Part shown: positions 22,300 through 33,966 of the stretch, one piece after another
Layout: every line of letters starts with the position of its first letter
Numbering within the stretch: the first letter of the stretch is position 1
Assembly (NCBI GenBank): GCA_019022495.1
Contig: JAFEKR010000012.1
Coordinates: forward strand, 1,240,001 to 1,304,000
Direction of reading: 5' to 3'
DNA length: 64,000 bases
Source: Epichloe hybrida
Taxonomy: Eukaryota; Ascomycota; Sordariomycetes; Hypocreales; Clavicipitaceae
Program-made: the position numbers and the translations under genes
Notes under the pieces: generated by a model
What the model saw: only the letters and a program-made list of their open reading frames with translations
What the model was told of the DNA's origin: nothing
The model's database searches: none

Positions 22300-23780
22300 T
22301 TAAGCATTGTATTTAATGCTGTATAATCTTTTATATTATCATTTGTACTAAGAGAAACGCCCTAATTTTAAGCGTTTTCTATACAATAAAGGTCTATAGG
22401 AATGCCTAAGATAACGTGCTCTCTGTTCTTTTGGGTACGGATTTTATGGCCATTCTATAGTGTGATAAAGTCTGCAAATTCGTCTTAGATCATAGGTAGA
22501 TAAATTACATTTAATGCAATTTGATTTACTTCATTATCTTTAATAAATAATACGTACGCAGCAAGTTCATTAAAGAATGCTATCTAGCGATTAGATACTC
22601 CTCCACGTAGCTAATACCACTAGCTTTTAATTCTAATATTTCTTTTACTTAGCCCATACATATGACAAGAGCTAATACAATTCCCTTAAGTAAACTAGTA
22701 AGAGATTTGGTTCTTATCCTTATACGTAATTATAGCTAGGCTAGCTTATACTAACATTGCTTAGGCAGCTACCTATAATAGAGTCTTAACTCTATGATTA
22801 AATCTTGTAAAAAATGGTTATATTCTAAGGCATTTAATCGTATGAAGATACTGCTTTAATATGCTAAGAGTAGTTATAGCAAAGCGACTATAGTAAAACC
22901 AAATAATATAGCGTAAGTACGCATTAATACATGCGTACACTTAGATTCCAAATCTCTTTAGCTTCTTATATCTATTAAGGCACTAAAGGAAGTTTAGTCT
23001 AAGTACTAAGAAGTTTATATAATATTAAAAGTTCCCTTCCTAACGCTTTTAAACTTCTTTAGGAAAGACTATATAATAAAAGTTATATAATTAGTTTTAT
23101 AAGACTAGGACTTAGCCCTTTTGTTATACATAATAATATAAATATCCTTAACTAAAGCCTTGTATTATAGAGGTTTGTTTTAAATCAGCTTTAAGGAATT
23201 AAATTACATTCTATAAAGCAATTTAGCGCTCTTCTTCCGTATAAAATTATCTTTTTATTCCATGTTAATAGCGAATTTTACGGATTATATATAGCGTACA
23301 GGATAGCTAGTCTTACGCTTAAAGGTCTTGAAGAATTAATTAATCTAAATAACCATAGGAGAAGAAGTAAAACCATACGCAATAAATTAGTTTATCTATA
23401 ATTTACGTACAATTTTGCATTCACAAGAAGCCCCATTGCTAAAGCTATGTTTAGAGGGTTCGTAAGCTAACTAGTTAATGCCCTTATTGCTAAAGAAGCT
23501 TAATAACAGTTAAATAAATAGTCTCTATAGGAATGTCTTGTACAAAAAGCTTAGAGATCTCTTTATATAAGGGCTAAAGACATTATACACTTTATAAAGT
23601 AAATAAAACTCCCTAGGCTTAAAGATAGCAATATAATGTATAAAGACTAATACTTTAGCTACCTTATACGGAAAGCTTAGTATTAATCTAATCTAGGATT
23701 TATTCATAAGAAATCCCATTATTATAAAGGGATTTAATTCGCTCATAAAAGCTCTGTAGGTTTTTTCGTGGACATGGCAT
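22300..23780 (-). pseudogene. Integrase-core transposase relic of the TIR transposon
   Basis: From ATG 23,780 the minus strand reads MPCPRKNLQSFYERIKSLYN, NGISYE, then a stop-broken stretch in which two copies of a helix-turn-helix-like pattern (E-R/E-I...L-Y/F ... S/I-x-E-x-I-x-x-x-I ... L-x-T-L-x-x-x-L) end in TLQTQLQQWGF (W/Q codons mutated). Near 22,670-22,400 it reads YGLSKRNIRIKSWWYQLRGG, then FFNELAAYVLFIKDNEV, QIALNVIYLPMI, DEFADFITL-W-NGHKIRTQKN and REHVILGIPIDLYCIEN. This WWxxL-R ... HxIR-x-Q-x-N-R-EH pattern is that of fungal integrase-core proteins. Stops in several places and the AT-rich middle show it is dead. The DDE core itself I could not read. Confidence 0.6.
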
Positions 23781-23979
23781 AATTATAATGTACGAAAAAT
23801 ATATTATAAAAATCATAAAATCGCAAAATCGCAAATAAGGGGTTGAGGGATTTTTTTGTTTTGGCAGCCCTTTGCGGGACTTCTCTAATGTGCGACCGTA
23901 CCCCTGTCCCACCTCCGAGCCACGCTGTCCCCGGAGGAGTTCCTCGTCGAGATTCTCGTGAGCACATTCCTATTAGAAT

Positions 23980-24113
23980 TGTATGATATGACAGCTTATA
24001 TTGCATGTAAAGTACAAGTTACATAGGTATAGGTTGTGGGCAGTACTAGCCCTAATATACACTTTACCGCGTAATCTAGCTAAAGTGGTCTTAATTAGCT
24101 ATAAAATCTAACA
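23980..24113 (-). repeat. 3' LTR of Copia-1 (134 bp) with adjacent polypurine tract
   Basis: On the minus strand the tract TTAAGGAGAGG ends at 24,114 and is followed by TGTTAGATTTTATAG; the other end is TCATACA, giving TG...CA ends. The expected TSD base set on this side is AGAAT (23,975-23,979). The partner LTR is outside the window. Confidence 0.65.
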
Positions 24114-24499
24114 CCTCTCCTTAAGTAGGAGTCATAATAGTGCTAGACTTAGTAAATAATTCCTTCTTACTACCCTTATTAAAACCCTATAGGAAAAAGA
24201 GTAGTAGCCTTATAGTAATTTCTAATGTAGTGCCTATAATTACCTTATTCCTTTACTCCTTCCTTTAAAGGCTAACTACCTTTATTTACTTCTCTAGTTT
24301 AGGCCTTACTAAGGCCTTAGTTCCTAAATCCACTAGGTTTTCTATTTATAAGATCTAGTTTACCCTAATAATCTCTTTCTAAATTAATTTGCGAATCTTA
24401 TAATACTAGATTTAAATGTGCTTTATTTATTTATAAAATTTCGCATTATTTAAGATTATTTAAGCGCTAGTATTATTTATATATAGCTATAGAGGAGCT

Positions 24500-25414
24500 T
24501 ACTCCTTATAAATCTTACCTATTAATCCTTCTAGATATACTACTTCTAGGCTAGCGCTAAAGAGACTAATATACTTAGCTTTAGTGCTTAATATTATAAC
24601 TATACTTTATTTCTTACCTTTCTAGCTAATTATAGCTCTAGCTAGTAAGAAGATATAGTAGTTAATAGACTTAGAGTTACTCTTATTATACGCTTACTTA
24701 GTGTCTAAGTAGCCTATAATCTTATTATTTTATGTTTTATTAAAGAAAAGCACTAGATTTATTATAAACCTAATGTATTATAGCACGCGTTTTACTACTA
24801 ATAGGTATCTCGCTACTAGGTTAGTTATAAATCTACTTAGCTTAGCTACTAGGTATAGTAAATTAATCTAAGTTCTAATTATTATAAACATTAATATTCT
24901 AAGGATATACTAGAATAGTAATTAATTATCTTTATAGCACTCTTCCCCCTCTGTGTAAGGCTTTAATATCTCTAAAGTGTCTATAAGCGTGTTCTATGTT
25001 TTAGCGTTTTCTATGTTTAGTTATCTTAGTGATCTTTCTAGGTATAGTTACTATAAGAGAGAGATAGTCTTTTTCTTCTAATCTTAAGTAATTACTATGC
25101 CTAGGAAGTAACGCGCTAGGCCTAGGTTAGTTATTTTAAACTTTTTTACTAGCTTTGCCTTAACTTCCTTAATTATAGTAATATTAGGCCTAAAGAATAG
25201 CATATTATCTACGTAAATAGTAATGATTATATTGTTCTTATAGAAGATAGCCTTATTAAATTTTAACTAAGTGAATCCTATAGTAATAAGTTTAGTTAAG
25301 AGCGTTTTAAACTATACTCACAGGGCTTACTTTAGGCTATAGAGAGCCTTTAGGAGCCTATAAACTTTTCCCTTTTGCTTAAATCCTTTAGGGAGCTCTA
25401 TATAGATAGTTTCC
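24500..25414 (-). pseudogene. Copia-1 RT C-terminal part and RNase H relic
   Basis: Minus strand, reading RIP stops through: KETIYIELPKGFKQKGKVYR (about 25,410-25,350), LKALYSLKQ, NNIIITIYVDNMLFF at about 25,235-25,200 (Y-V-D-D changed to Y-V-D-N), LARYFLGI, and in RNase H IIGYLDTKQAYNKSNSKS and LSTKAKYIGLFSASLEVVYL. These match the order of Ty1/Copia polyproteins. Many TAA/TAG codons interrupt it. Confidence 0.85.
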
Positions 25415-25419
25415 TTTAC

Positions 25420-25689
25420 TATCACGGCTTGCACCGAAAGGTTAAGAACGAAGTGATAGCTAAGACTATCGCAGTCACTGCTAGATAGATACTAGCTAGG
25501 GGCAAGTACGTGAAGGTTTTAATCTCTAACCTAGCACTAATAATATACATAGTCTTTAATAAATACCTTGCTTTATAAGCATATAGCTATCTTATAGCTA
25601 GCTAGTCTCTTTATTATTTATATAGCCTAAAGATTCTCTAAAGACTTACTTTAATAAATATCCTATCTTTAACCTTTACACTCCTAATA
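25420..25689 (-). repeat. 3' LTR of Gypsy-A (270 bp)
   Basis: Aligns over its full 270 bases with 60,401-60,670; differences are largely C/T and G/A. Plus-strand ends TATCACGG and CTCCTAATA, from original TG...CA after transition changes. Confidence 0.9.
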
Positions 25690-27650
25690 TAATACCTCTC
25701 TTATATATAATTAACCTTAATTATAAAATAAGCTACTTACTTAAGGCGTAATTACTATATTAAAGCTTTATAAGGAAAATAAGATAAGGTACCTTATATT
25801 TAGACGCGTAAGTAAATAAAAAGAAATAATAATAATAATATTACTAATTAAAAATAACCCCTTATTATAGTTAGTAATATTCTAATAGTAGCCCTTATAT
25901 AGCTTTACTATAGTAAAATAAATATTATTACCTATTATATAGCTAGAAAAAATAATATAAATAACCTATATTAATTTTTATAATTAGTTAAATAAATAAG
26001 ATACCTAATGCTAGGGTTTTAAATAGTTTAACTAAAGGGCTTATATTATAGTTACTATAAGCTTATAGCTATTAGGTATATATATATTTAGCAGTGCTAA
26101 TAGTTATTATTATAATTTATGAATTACCTATATATAGTATATTAGATTACTTAAGGGGTCTAGGGTTAATATAAAAAAGACTAATTTTTCCTCCCTTTTA
26201 CACTTTTCCTTTCTTTTATAATATCCCTTAACCTTATAAGTTACCTTTACTAGCTAAGTAATAGCTCTTTTACTACTATTACTTAGTAATTACTAATCTC
26301 TTTTAGTCCCTAATTATTATTATTATCTATCCTTATTTATCTTAGTTTCTTACCCTTATTTAGCTTATAAGTTTATACTCTTATTAATATAACTTCCTTA
26401 TCTAGTCTATTATAGCTAACTTATAGCTAGTTTACTATATCTAAGTCTTATACTTAAACTTTACCTTTATTAATACCTTAAGAAAATCTATTAACTAAGA
26501 AATCTCCTATAAAGTCTTTTATAAAGTTTTCTCTAAAGTAAACTTCTTTTAAAATCTTATTATAAGTTTATTATATTCTTATAGTATTTTTATTACTAAC
26601 TTACTACTAGTAAAATAACTTTAAAGAAAATTCTATATATATACTATTATTAGTAAGTAATAATATAAAATATTCTCCTAAAAAATAGTATTTATAAGAT
26701 TCTAGGATACCTTATTAATAAAAAAACCTTTCTAGTTAAATATAATAAATCTTTAAGTATAACTTCTTTACTTACTTATTACTTCTTTATAGCTAATATT
26801 TAATAGGCTATTTAATAAAATATACTTATTACTTCTAAAATAATAAAAACTATATTATAGTATATCTCTCTTAACTAGAATTTACCTAGTTATTACTAAT
26901 ATATTACTAGACTTTAGCTTAAATTATATAGCTTTATAATAAGCTATTTAAACTTATTAAAGCTACTTCTAAAGGTAACTATTATTATTAAAATAAAGTA
27001 AGTATAATCCTATTTCCTAAATACTAGATTACTACTAACTTACTACTAGCCTATTATAAAAGTAAAGAAAAAGCTATAAAATACTATTTTAGTTTATAAA
27101 AATTCTAATAAGTGTAGTTATATTTACTACACTTAAATATTTACTAATATTACTTATAAGGTAAAATATAATAAATATACTATAATAGTGTTACTAAGTA
27201 ATACTATAAATCTAAAGACTTAAATTAATATTTTAAACTCTCTTTACTTTATAGCTTAGAATATTCTAAAGGTAAGCTTTCTTAATATATATAGCTAATA
27301 CTTAACTAACTTACTAGTAGTTTATACTAAATACTATTAATTTACTTAAATATATTAGTCTTATTAAGCTCCTTAGTATACTTTAGGTTTATATATATAA
27401 AGAGAGAGATTCTAATAATAAAGATACTCCTAAGGCCTCTTTCTTTATAGCTCCTATAGTTACTACTAATAATAAAGGACTAGTAATCTTAGGGGCTAAC
27501 TCTATTATAAAGGAATAGGTGCTTAGTAGCTATATAATAGATTATTTAAGTTATCTAAGTAAATTAACTTTATTTTCTAATATCTTTAGTATATTAAGTT
27601 ATAAAATATAATTACCTTATATTAACTTTATTACTTAGCTATTACTTATA
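25690..27650. other. Gypsy-A 3' region between chromodomain and LTR, unresolved
   Basis: About 2 kb of very AT-rich DNA with no readable domain on either strand once the chromodomain ends. It may be a long 3' untranslated region or a relic of another insertion; I see no TSD pair to prove the latter. Confidence 0.4.
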
Positions 27651-27903
27651 GTTATTAATAATTTCTCTAGTAATAAAATCCCTTTTTAATACCTAAGAAT
27701 TCTCTAAAGTATTATAGCCTTTTTATTTAACTAGATATTTATAATGCTTTCTATTATAGTAATATAAAATAATTCTCTTAACTTTAAACTCTTATTTATT
27801 ATCTTTAATAGTATCTTATAGTAAGGGCATATCTTTTATATTAATTAGGTCCCCTTTAAAAGGTTTAAGACTAGTAATATTAAATATATTATATAATTAA
27901 GTC

Positions 27904-28443
27904 ACCCCGTGGCGTGGTGGTTACACGCTGTGGAGACCTGTTCCGGGTCGCAGGTCGTGGGTTCGAATCCCACACAGGGCACAATTTTAGAGGTCTTGGT
28001 CACACCTCTAAAATTGAACCAATCGCAGGGCTAGAAAAGTGGGTATGGTGCCCCCACTTTTCTAGCCTTGCAAGCGAATTAAACAAGCTACTTTGCTATA
28101 TAAATTAGCTAGGATACCCAGAGCTCTAGGGTCTAATTTTGAGCTAGGGTTTGCAACTATATTGCATAAATTGACGGATTTGGGAACCAGATTAAAGAAG
28201 ACGGGGATAGTTGGAGGAAATATCGTTGTAAGAGAGTTGTAGATATCAAACACCTACGAGTTAGAACCATGTATGTAGTTAAACATCAAATCGTAGTAGG
28301 TTTTTCACCTAACTAGGCAACTAACTAGTTATCTAGTTATCTAGATAATTAGCAACCTAGTACGGTTTTCCTACTACAAAGCAATTACTGAAGGAGTACT
28401 AGTCAAAGCATAAAATTGCTATCTAGCGTAAACAATATATATA
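27904..28443 (+). mobile_element. 540-bp SINE-like retroposon with tRNA-related head and 14-bp TSD
   Basis: An island of non-RIPped sequence in Gypsy-A. The head has RNA polymerase III A-box-like TGGCGTGGTGG (27,911-27,921) and B-box GGTTCGAATCC (27,960-27,970). It is followed by two hairpin-forming segments (AATTTTAGAGGT...ACCTCTAAAATT and GCTAGAAAAGTGGG...CCCACTTTTCTAGC) and a unique body. The 3' end is TAGCGTAAACAATATATATA. Flanks TATATAATTAAGTC at 27,890-27,903 and 28,444-28,457 form a 14-bp TSD, the hallmark of target-primed reverse transcription. I do not recognise a named family. Confidence 0.82.
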
Positions 28444-29316
28444 TATATAATTAAGTCCTAGGTAGTAATTTTAATTAATATACTAGTCTATAACTCCTAA
28501 TTACCTTTTTAATTTTATAGGGGCTTAAATACTTTATAGCTAGCTTCTTATTAGGGTATCTTAGGTTAATATTTTTTATTAATAATAAAATATAGTTACT
28601 AACTTTAAACCTTATTAGAATTCTCTTCTAGTTATAATATTTTTTATACTAAGTCTATAAGTTACTTAAAAGTTACTTAATTATAGTATGCTTCTCTCTT
28701 AGTGCTAAAATCCTACTTTTAGCTTAATTATTTACTAAAGGGATATTTACTATTACTTACTATAGATCTCTAGGATTATAACCTTATAATGCCTTTACTA
28801 GTATATAGCTATGCGTTAAGTAATTGCTTATATTATACGCGAATTACGTTATTAATAGGTTATTCACCTAATTAGTTTATTTAGTATAAGTAAAAGCCCT
28901 TAAATAATATTCTAAGACCTAGTTTAAACGTTTTATTTAACTATCTATCTAGGGGTAAAAAGCAGTGCTAAGTAGCTGCTTTATTATAAGAAGATAATAA
29001 AAAGTTATTTAAAAACCACTAGTAAATATAAAACCTTAGTCTATTATAATACCTTCTAAGGCTCTATAGTCTCTAAAAACATATTCTAAGAATATAGTTA
29101 CTAGCCTATTACTAGTTAGTTACGTTAAAATAGGGATGTAAATACTATATTTTATAAAATAGTTAATAATAACTAAAATTATATTATAGGTTTAATTTAA
29201 ATCTTTTACTAGTCTAGCCATTATAATTTATAAATATAAGTCTTTTAAAGTCTAATAATTTACATAAGTACTAATATATACCTTTATATCTTTCTTTATT
29301 ATTAGCTAATAATATT

Positions 29317-29684
29317 AGTTTATAATCTAATAAAGAGTTTTACTTACTCCTTAGTGCTTAGTAATAGGGTTATTATAAGTTAGTAATAAAATTTCTTTCC
29401 TTATACCTAGAGGAATAAAAATATAATTCTTAAATATTAATAGCTTAGAGAGTCTAATTAACTATATCTAGGATATAGCTAGATTACTGCTTTTAAGTAT
29501 AGTTTATAATCTAATAAAGAGTTTTACTTACTCCTTAGTGCTTAGTAATAGGGTTATTATAAGTTAGTAATAAAATTTCTTTCCTTATACCTAGAGGAAT
29601 AAAAATATAATTCTTAAATATTAATAGCTTAGAGAGTCTAATTAACTATATCTAGGATATAGCTAGATTACTGCTTTTAAGTAA
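29317..29684. repeat. 184-bp perfect tandem duplication inside Gypsy-A
   Basis: Bases 29,317-29,500 and 29,501-29,684 appear identical. The copies lie between the RNase H/integrase regions of Gypsy-A and are already AT-rich, so the duplication came after the element's mutation. Confidence 0.9.
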
Positions 29685-30123
29685 CTTTAATTAAGCTATA
29701 GTAAAGTTATTACCTTACTATGCTTTATATAATAAGACTTACATTAGGGGTTTTAATTCTAAGCTCTTTTCTAGAAAGTTAGAGTTAAACTTAGAAGAGG
29801 TTCTTTAAATAAATTAAATCCTAGCTATAATATCTCTATAAGTAATTAGTTTAATAGATGCTTTTAGTCTTATAAGAATATAGATAAGTAATGTTTTTAA
29901 GGGGCGCTCTTGCTGCTTACTAGTAATAACCTATACTAGTCTATCCCTATTAGAAATAGCTAGTCTAATAGGAAAATTAAAATAATTAAGTAATAAATAA
30001 TACATACGCTAGGTACTAATAGTATTACTATAGCTAGCTTATTACTTATTAATAGAAGTATAAAAAGTATTAAATAACCTTACTAATATAACTCTTCTAA
30101 GGTTATTTAGATTATTAGGTTCT

Positions 30124-31017
30124 TGTCATAGTCTAGCCCTAAGGGCTAATCGCGGGTGCCTGCGCCACCATGTGGGTTTAACCCTAATTCCGTTGCGCCA
30201 TAAGGTAACAAAAGAATACGCATTGCATAAGTCCCTGTAACTTATGCAATTAACACCTATATTGCTAGGTCTAGGCAAAGCCTAGATTATCACATAGGCC
30301 CTTTCCCTAGGTGATTTTCTTTTTCCTATTAACCCCTTATAAGCTAGCAATACCGCGTATCCCCTAGGGACCCTCTCTTCTATCCCTGTAAGCCTAGGAA
30401 GAACCCTATTGTAGCTGCCCTATAGTGTACCTTTTTTTATACACGTAGCCGGTTTGAACTTATAACCTTAGGTGACTTGTGCAAATGTCATGGTCTAGCC
30501 CTAAGGGCTAATCGCGGGTGCCTGCGCTACTATGTGAGTTTAACCCTAATTCCGTTACGCTATAAGGCAACAAAAGAATACGCATTGCACAAGTCCCTGT
30601 AACTTATGCAATTGACACCTATATTGCTAGGTCTAGGCAAAGCCTAAATTATCACATAAGCCCTTTCCCTAGGTAATCTTCTTCTTCCCATTAACCCCTT
30701 ATAAGCTAGCAATATCACGCATCCCCTAGGGACCCTCTCTTCTATCCTTGTAAGCCTAGGAAAAACCCCGTTATAGCTGCCCTATAGTGTACCTTTTTTG
30801 TACACGCAGCCGGTTCGAACCTATAACCTTAGGTAACTTATGCAAATGTCATAGTCTAGCCCTAAGGGCTAATCGCGGGTGCCTGCGCTACTATGTGAGT
30901 TTAACCCTAATTCCGTTACGCTATAAGGCAACAAAAGAATACGCATTGCACAAGTCCCTGTAACTTGTGCAATTGACACCTATATTGCTAGGTCTAGGCA
31001 AAGCCTAGATCATCACA
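30124..31017 (-). mobile_element. Miniature LTR element in tandem form: LTR-int-LTR-int-LTR
   Basis: Three 171-bp LTR-like repeats (30,124-30,294; 30,486-30,656; 30,847-31,017) with TGTCAT...ATCACA ends are separated by two 190/191-base internal copies. The 5-bp TSD GTTCT lies at 30,119-30,123 and 31,018-31,022. There is no coding capacity, as in TRIM/SMART elements. On the minus strand the purine tract GGGAAAGGG abuts an LTR, suggesting minus orientation. It is GC-richer than its host. Confidence 0.85.
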
Positions 31018-33966
31018 GTTCTTTAGGAATATAGTTAAGTTATAATTTTTTAAAACCCTAGATATTAGCAGTATTATTGTAGCGTTATTATAACTAACTA
31101 TTAGTTACATTAAGTAATGTTTTTATAGAGCCTATAGCATTAATAATATTACTATAGTGTTCCTATCTTTTAGTATTTATAAATTTAGATAAAAAGGTAG
31201 GAAGTTATATAGTTACTACTTTCTCTTTCCTTACCTTACTTATAAAATCTAGTTTTCTTAAAAGTAAGTTAGTAGGATTTAATTTCCTTATATAATATAT
31301 AATCTTAAAATTAAAAGGATAAAGCTTATTAAGCGTAGTTACTTACTTACTAGTAAGCTTAGGCTTTATAGTAAGGTACTTATAGTTTAAATAATCTATA
31401 ATAACTTTAATTATATAAGCTAAATAAGTAAGATAGTGTCTCTATATATAAAAAGCCTCTTAGATAGCTAATAATTTGCTATTAGGTATTAAATATTATA
31501 ATTTAGTATTAGTTATCTTTCTTAACATAAATATAACTAGGTGCTAGTAACCTAGCACTAATATTATAAGTATAGCCCTAATTATATGTCTAAATGCATT
31601 TGTCTTCACTCTAAGATATATAAGTAAGTTAAAATACACTAAAATTAGCGCTTCCTAAAATCTTTATTAAAGCTCTCTAAACGCTACTATCTCGCAAGTT
31701 TCTAGTTTAAATATCACTAGTTAATTCCCTCTAAGGTAATCTATTAATAGAATAATAACTTTACTATACTATTTAATAAAATAGTAGTAAAATCTAGTAA
31801 AACTAAGAAATAACTAAATATTAAAAACACTACGTGGTATTAGCTAGGTTATAATTACTTTAACTCTTACTAGGTCTATTATAATACCTTTCTCTAATAT
31901 CTTAAAGCCTAAAAATTTAACTTCCTTAACTAAAAATTAACACTTCTTAAGGTTAATAAAAAGACTTACCTCTCTAAACCTATATAAAACTTATTTAATA
32001 TGCTCTATATAATCTTTAACCTTACTACTATATATTAGCGTATTATCTAAATAGATAATATAAGTCTTATTAATAAGTCCTTTAAGAGTATTATTAATAT
32101 ACTCCTAAAAAGTTACTAGTGTATTAACTAGTCTAAATAGCATTACTAGATATTTAAAGTGGCTATATTAATAATAAAACGCTATTTTCCACTTATTACC
32201 TAAGTAAATATATAGCTAGTAGTATATATCTTTTAAATCTAGGACTATAAAAATAACTACGCTTACTAATTAATTAAGAATTTTAGCAATAAGGGGTAAA
32301 GGGGCCTTATTCTTAATTATAATCTTATTTAGGCCCCTATAATCTATATAAAGCCTTAATTTCCCTCCTTTCTTTAGAATAAATAAAATTAGGGCTTTAG
32401 CTAGGCTAACTAATCTTCTAATTTACCCTTTAAGCTATGTACTTATAAGGTACTCTCTAAGAACCTTTAGCTTCCTTTTAGCTAAATTATATATAGGCCC
32501 CTAAGGTAGTGTTTTCCCCTCTTCTAATTTAATTATATAAGTATAACCTTATAGTTTAGGAAGCTTACTTACTAACTCTTTAGAAAAAATATCTATAAAC
32601 TCCCTATATTCTTCTAGGATTATTAGTATAAGGTGCTTAGTACTCTTATCCTAATTTAATATAGCTTCTTTATTACTTATGTTTTCTAAAATTAGTATAA
32701 CTATAATACCTTTGCTTTTTTGCTATAAATAAGTATACTTAAGGATTTATATAGCTACTTTACTATTTATTTATATATCTATTACTACTAAGTCCTTTAA
32801 TTAGCCTTTTTCTTTTCCTTTTTAATTTTTATTTTCTAGAATACTTAGCTTAATCTTTATTACTCCTAATAATAAAGTAATTACTACTATTTTTTTCTCT
32901 TTATATACTTACCGCTTACTATAAGTAAAGGAGAGATATTTTATTATTACTAGATATCTCTAGTATTTATACTCCTAATATATAATTATAGGTAAATACT
33001 CTTTAATCTAGTTTATACCTAGAATTATCCCTTTACTTATATTAGTAATAAAGTAACTAACTTAGTAAACCTTTGTAAATCCTATACTATCTTTTATCTT
33101 AACTAATTTTTTTAGAATTCCTTAATATAAAATTACTTTTTTGCTTATACTCTCTAATATCCTATTTAATTAGATTATATTCTTCTAATTCTTTTTTAAT
33201 AATAATTTTAGATAAATTATTAAAGACTATATGCCTATATTAAATAGCGCTTATATAGCTAACTACTAGTTATCTTATTATAAAGATACTTGTATTCTTA
33301 TTCTATTATCTATAGGGTATTCTATAGTAAGATTATATTCCTAGGTCTATGCTAATTAAACTAGTATTATATTAGGAGACATAGCTTTATTACTGCTTTC
33401 CTTATGCTTCTTAGTTATATATTTAGTACTTTTATAGGTAAAATAATCTAGTGCCTAATAAGTTAGTATAGTATGCCTAGGCTTTCTATATTTATAGCAC
33501 ACTAGGGATAATCTTTTCCCTTAGTCTTTGCTCTATTACTACGCCCTATCTATAGGTAATATAAAATAAGAGTATTACCTCTTTCTCTTAGAGTCCTAAC
33601 CTTTTTTATTATTTTAGCCTAAACTTATTATAACCTTTGCTTTCTTACCCTAGCCTTATAGTTAGCTTTAGGTTATTAAGATCTCTTAACTAATTATTTA
33701 CTTCCTTATAGTGTTATTTAAGCTATTTAAAAAGATTATAATTCTTAGATATATAGGGATTTCTTTAGGTAACTTAGCTTTTACCTTATCCTAGGCTTAT
33801 ATAAAGGATTAAAATAATTAGTTATTCTTTTACCTAAGATTTAGCAGTGACTTTATTACTTCTAAGTATCTTATACCTATATCTATTATTCTAGTTTTTA
33901 ACTATTCTAGGAAATTTACCTAGGTAATTAATAAATAATTTACATGCCTATCTATAGCTACATAAC

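Larger units (their letters stand above)
19297..23900 (-). mobile_element. 4.6 kb TIR DNA transposon with IS3-like integrase-core transposase (IS3EU-like), RIP-degraded
   Basis: Imperfect ~47-bp terminal inverted repeats begin TACGGTGGCAC (left) and, reversed, TACGGTCGCAC (right), and share CCCGCAAAGGGCTGCCAAAA. Flanks are CCCCTA (19,291-19,296) and CCCCTG (23,901-23,906), a 6-bp TSD with one G-to-A change. Inside are a minus-strand transposase relic and a plus-strand accessory ORF relic. Most of the interior is AT-rich with TAA/TAG. Six-base duplications fit what I recall of the IS3EU superfamily; the superfamily name is inference from the integrase-core-like C-terminal region. Confidence 0.85.
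18934..23957 (+). pseudogene. Transaldolase-like gene, exons 1-3, split by a transposon and cut off in the next intron
   Basis: Exon 1 18,934-19,000 (MPSLLNLLRETSQVDCDTMD), intron 1 19,001-19,074 (GTAACT ... CACAG), exon 2 19,075-19,118 (AEKLGPFVDCTSNQ), intron 2 19,119-19,194 (GTTATT ... CGCAG), exon 3 from 19,195. Exon 3 reads AIAYFELAKLD... to Gly-Pro at 19,293, where a 4.6 kb element enters. Its remainder, 23,901-23,957, reads LSHLRATLSPEEFLVEIL and ends at a GTGAGC donor. Joining across one CCCCTG copy keeps the frame: 153 bases, 51 codons. The VDCTSNQ motif and the order of segments match fungal transaldolase-family proteins, which act in the pentose phosphate pathway. Copia-1 begins 22 bases into the following intron, so later exons, including the Schiff-base Lys region, are not in the window. 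The gene cannot be functional here. Confidence 0.75.
27660..33900 (-). pseudogene. Gypsy-A gag-pol relic (zinc knuckle, RT, integrase, chromodomain)
   Basis: Read on the minus strand with mutated stops: gag zinc knuckle CYKYRKPRH near 33,500 (from C-x-x-C-x-K-x-G-H); RT with TYIIYLDNTLIYSS at about 32,065-32,030 (L-D-D changed to L-D-N) followed by VKDYIEHIKQVLYRF; integrase core IILVIINYFIKYSIYIPI and FLEYVFRDYRALEGIIID at about 29,170-29,000, then FYPQIDSQIKR near 28,950; chromodomain YNRKHYKYLVK-x-KGYNTLENS near 27,700-27,770. The order RT, integrase, chromodomain marks a chromovirus. Interrupted by the SINE-like and miniature LTR insertions. Confidence 0.8.

Noticed and set aside
19295..23900. 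TA dinucleotide TSD (Tc1/mariner type) for the 4.6 kb transposon
   Set aside because: TA occurs at both ends, but the inverted repeats themselves start TACGGT; the outer CCCCTA/CCCCTG pair gives symmetric ends and an in-frame empty site, and the transposase is not mariner-like.
25420..25689. The 270-bp repeat shared with 60,401-60,670 as a segmental duplication
   Set aside because: It has TG...CA-type ends, equal length, flanking GTAAA duplications and a Gypsy pol between, so the copies are LTRs.
26200..27890. Plus-strand gag/protease-like protein in Gypsy-A
   Set aside because: The plausible-looking plus translation is a shadow: the minus strand reads a chromodomain at 27,660-27,800, in order after the integrase.
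27904..27982. A functional tRNA gene
   Set aside because: A and B boxes are present, but the acceptor and anticodon arms do not fold cleanly and the unit is the head of a longer element bounded by 14-bp TSDs.
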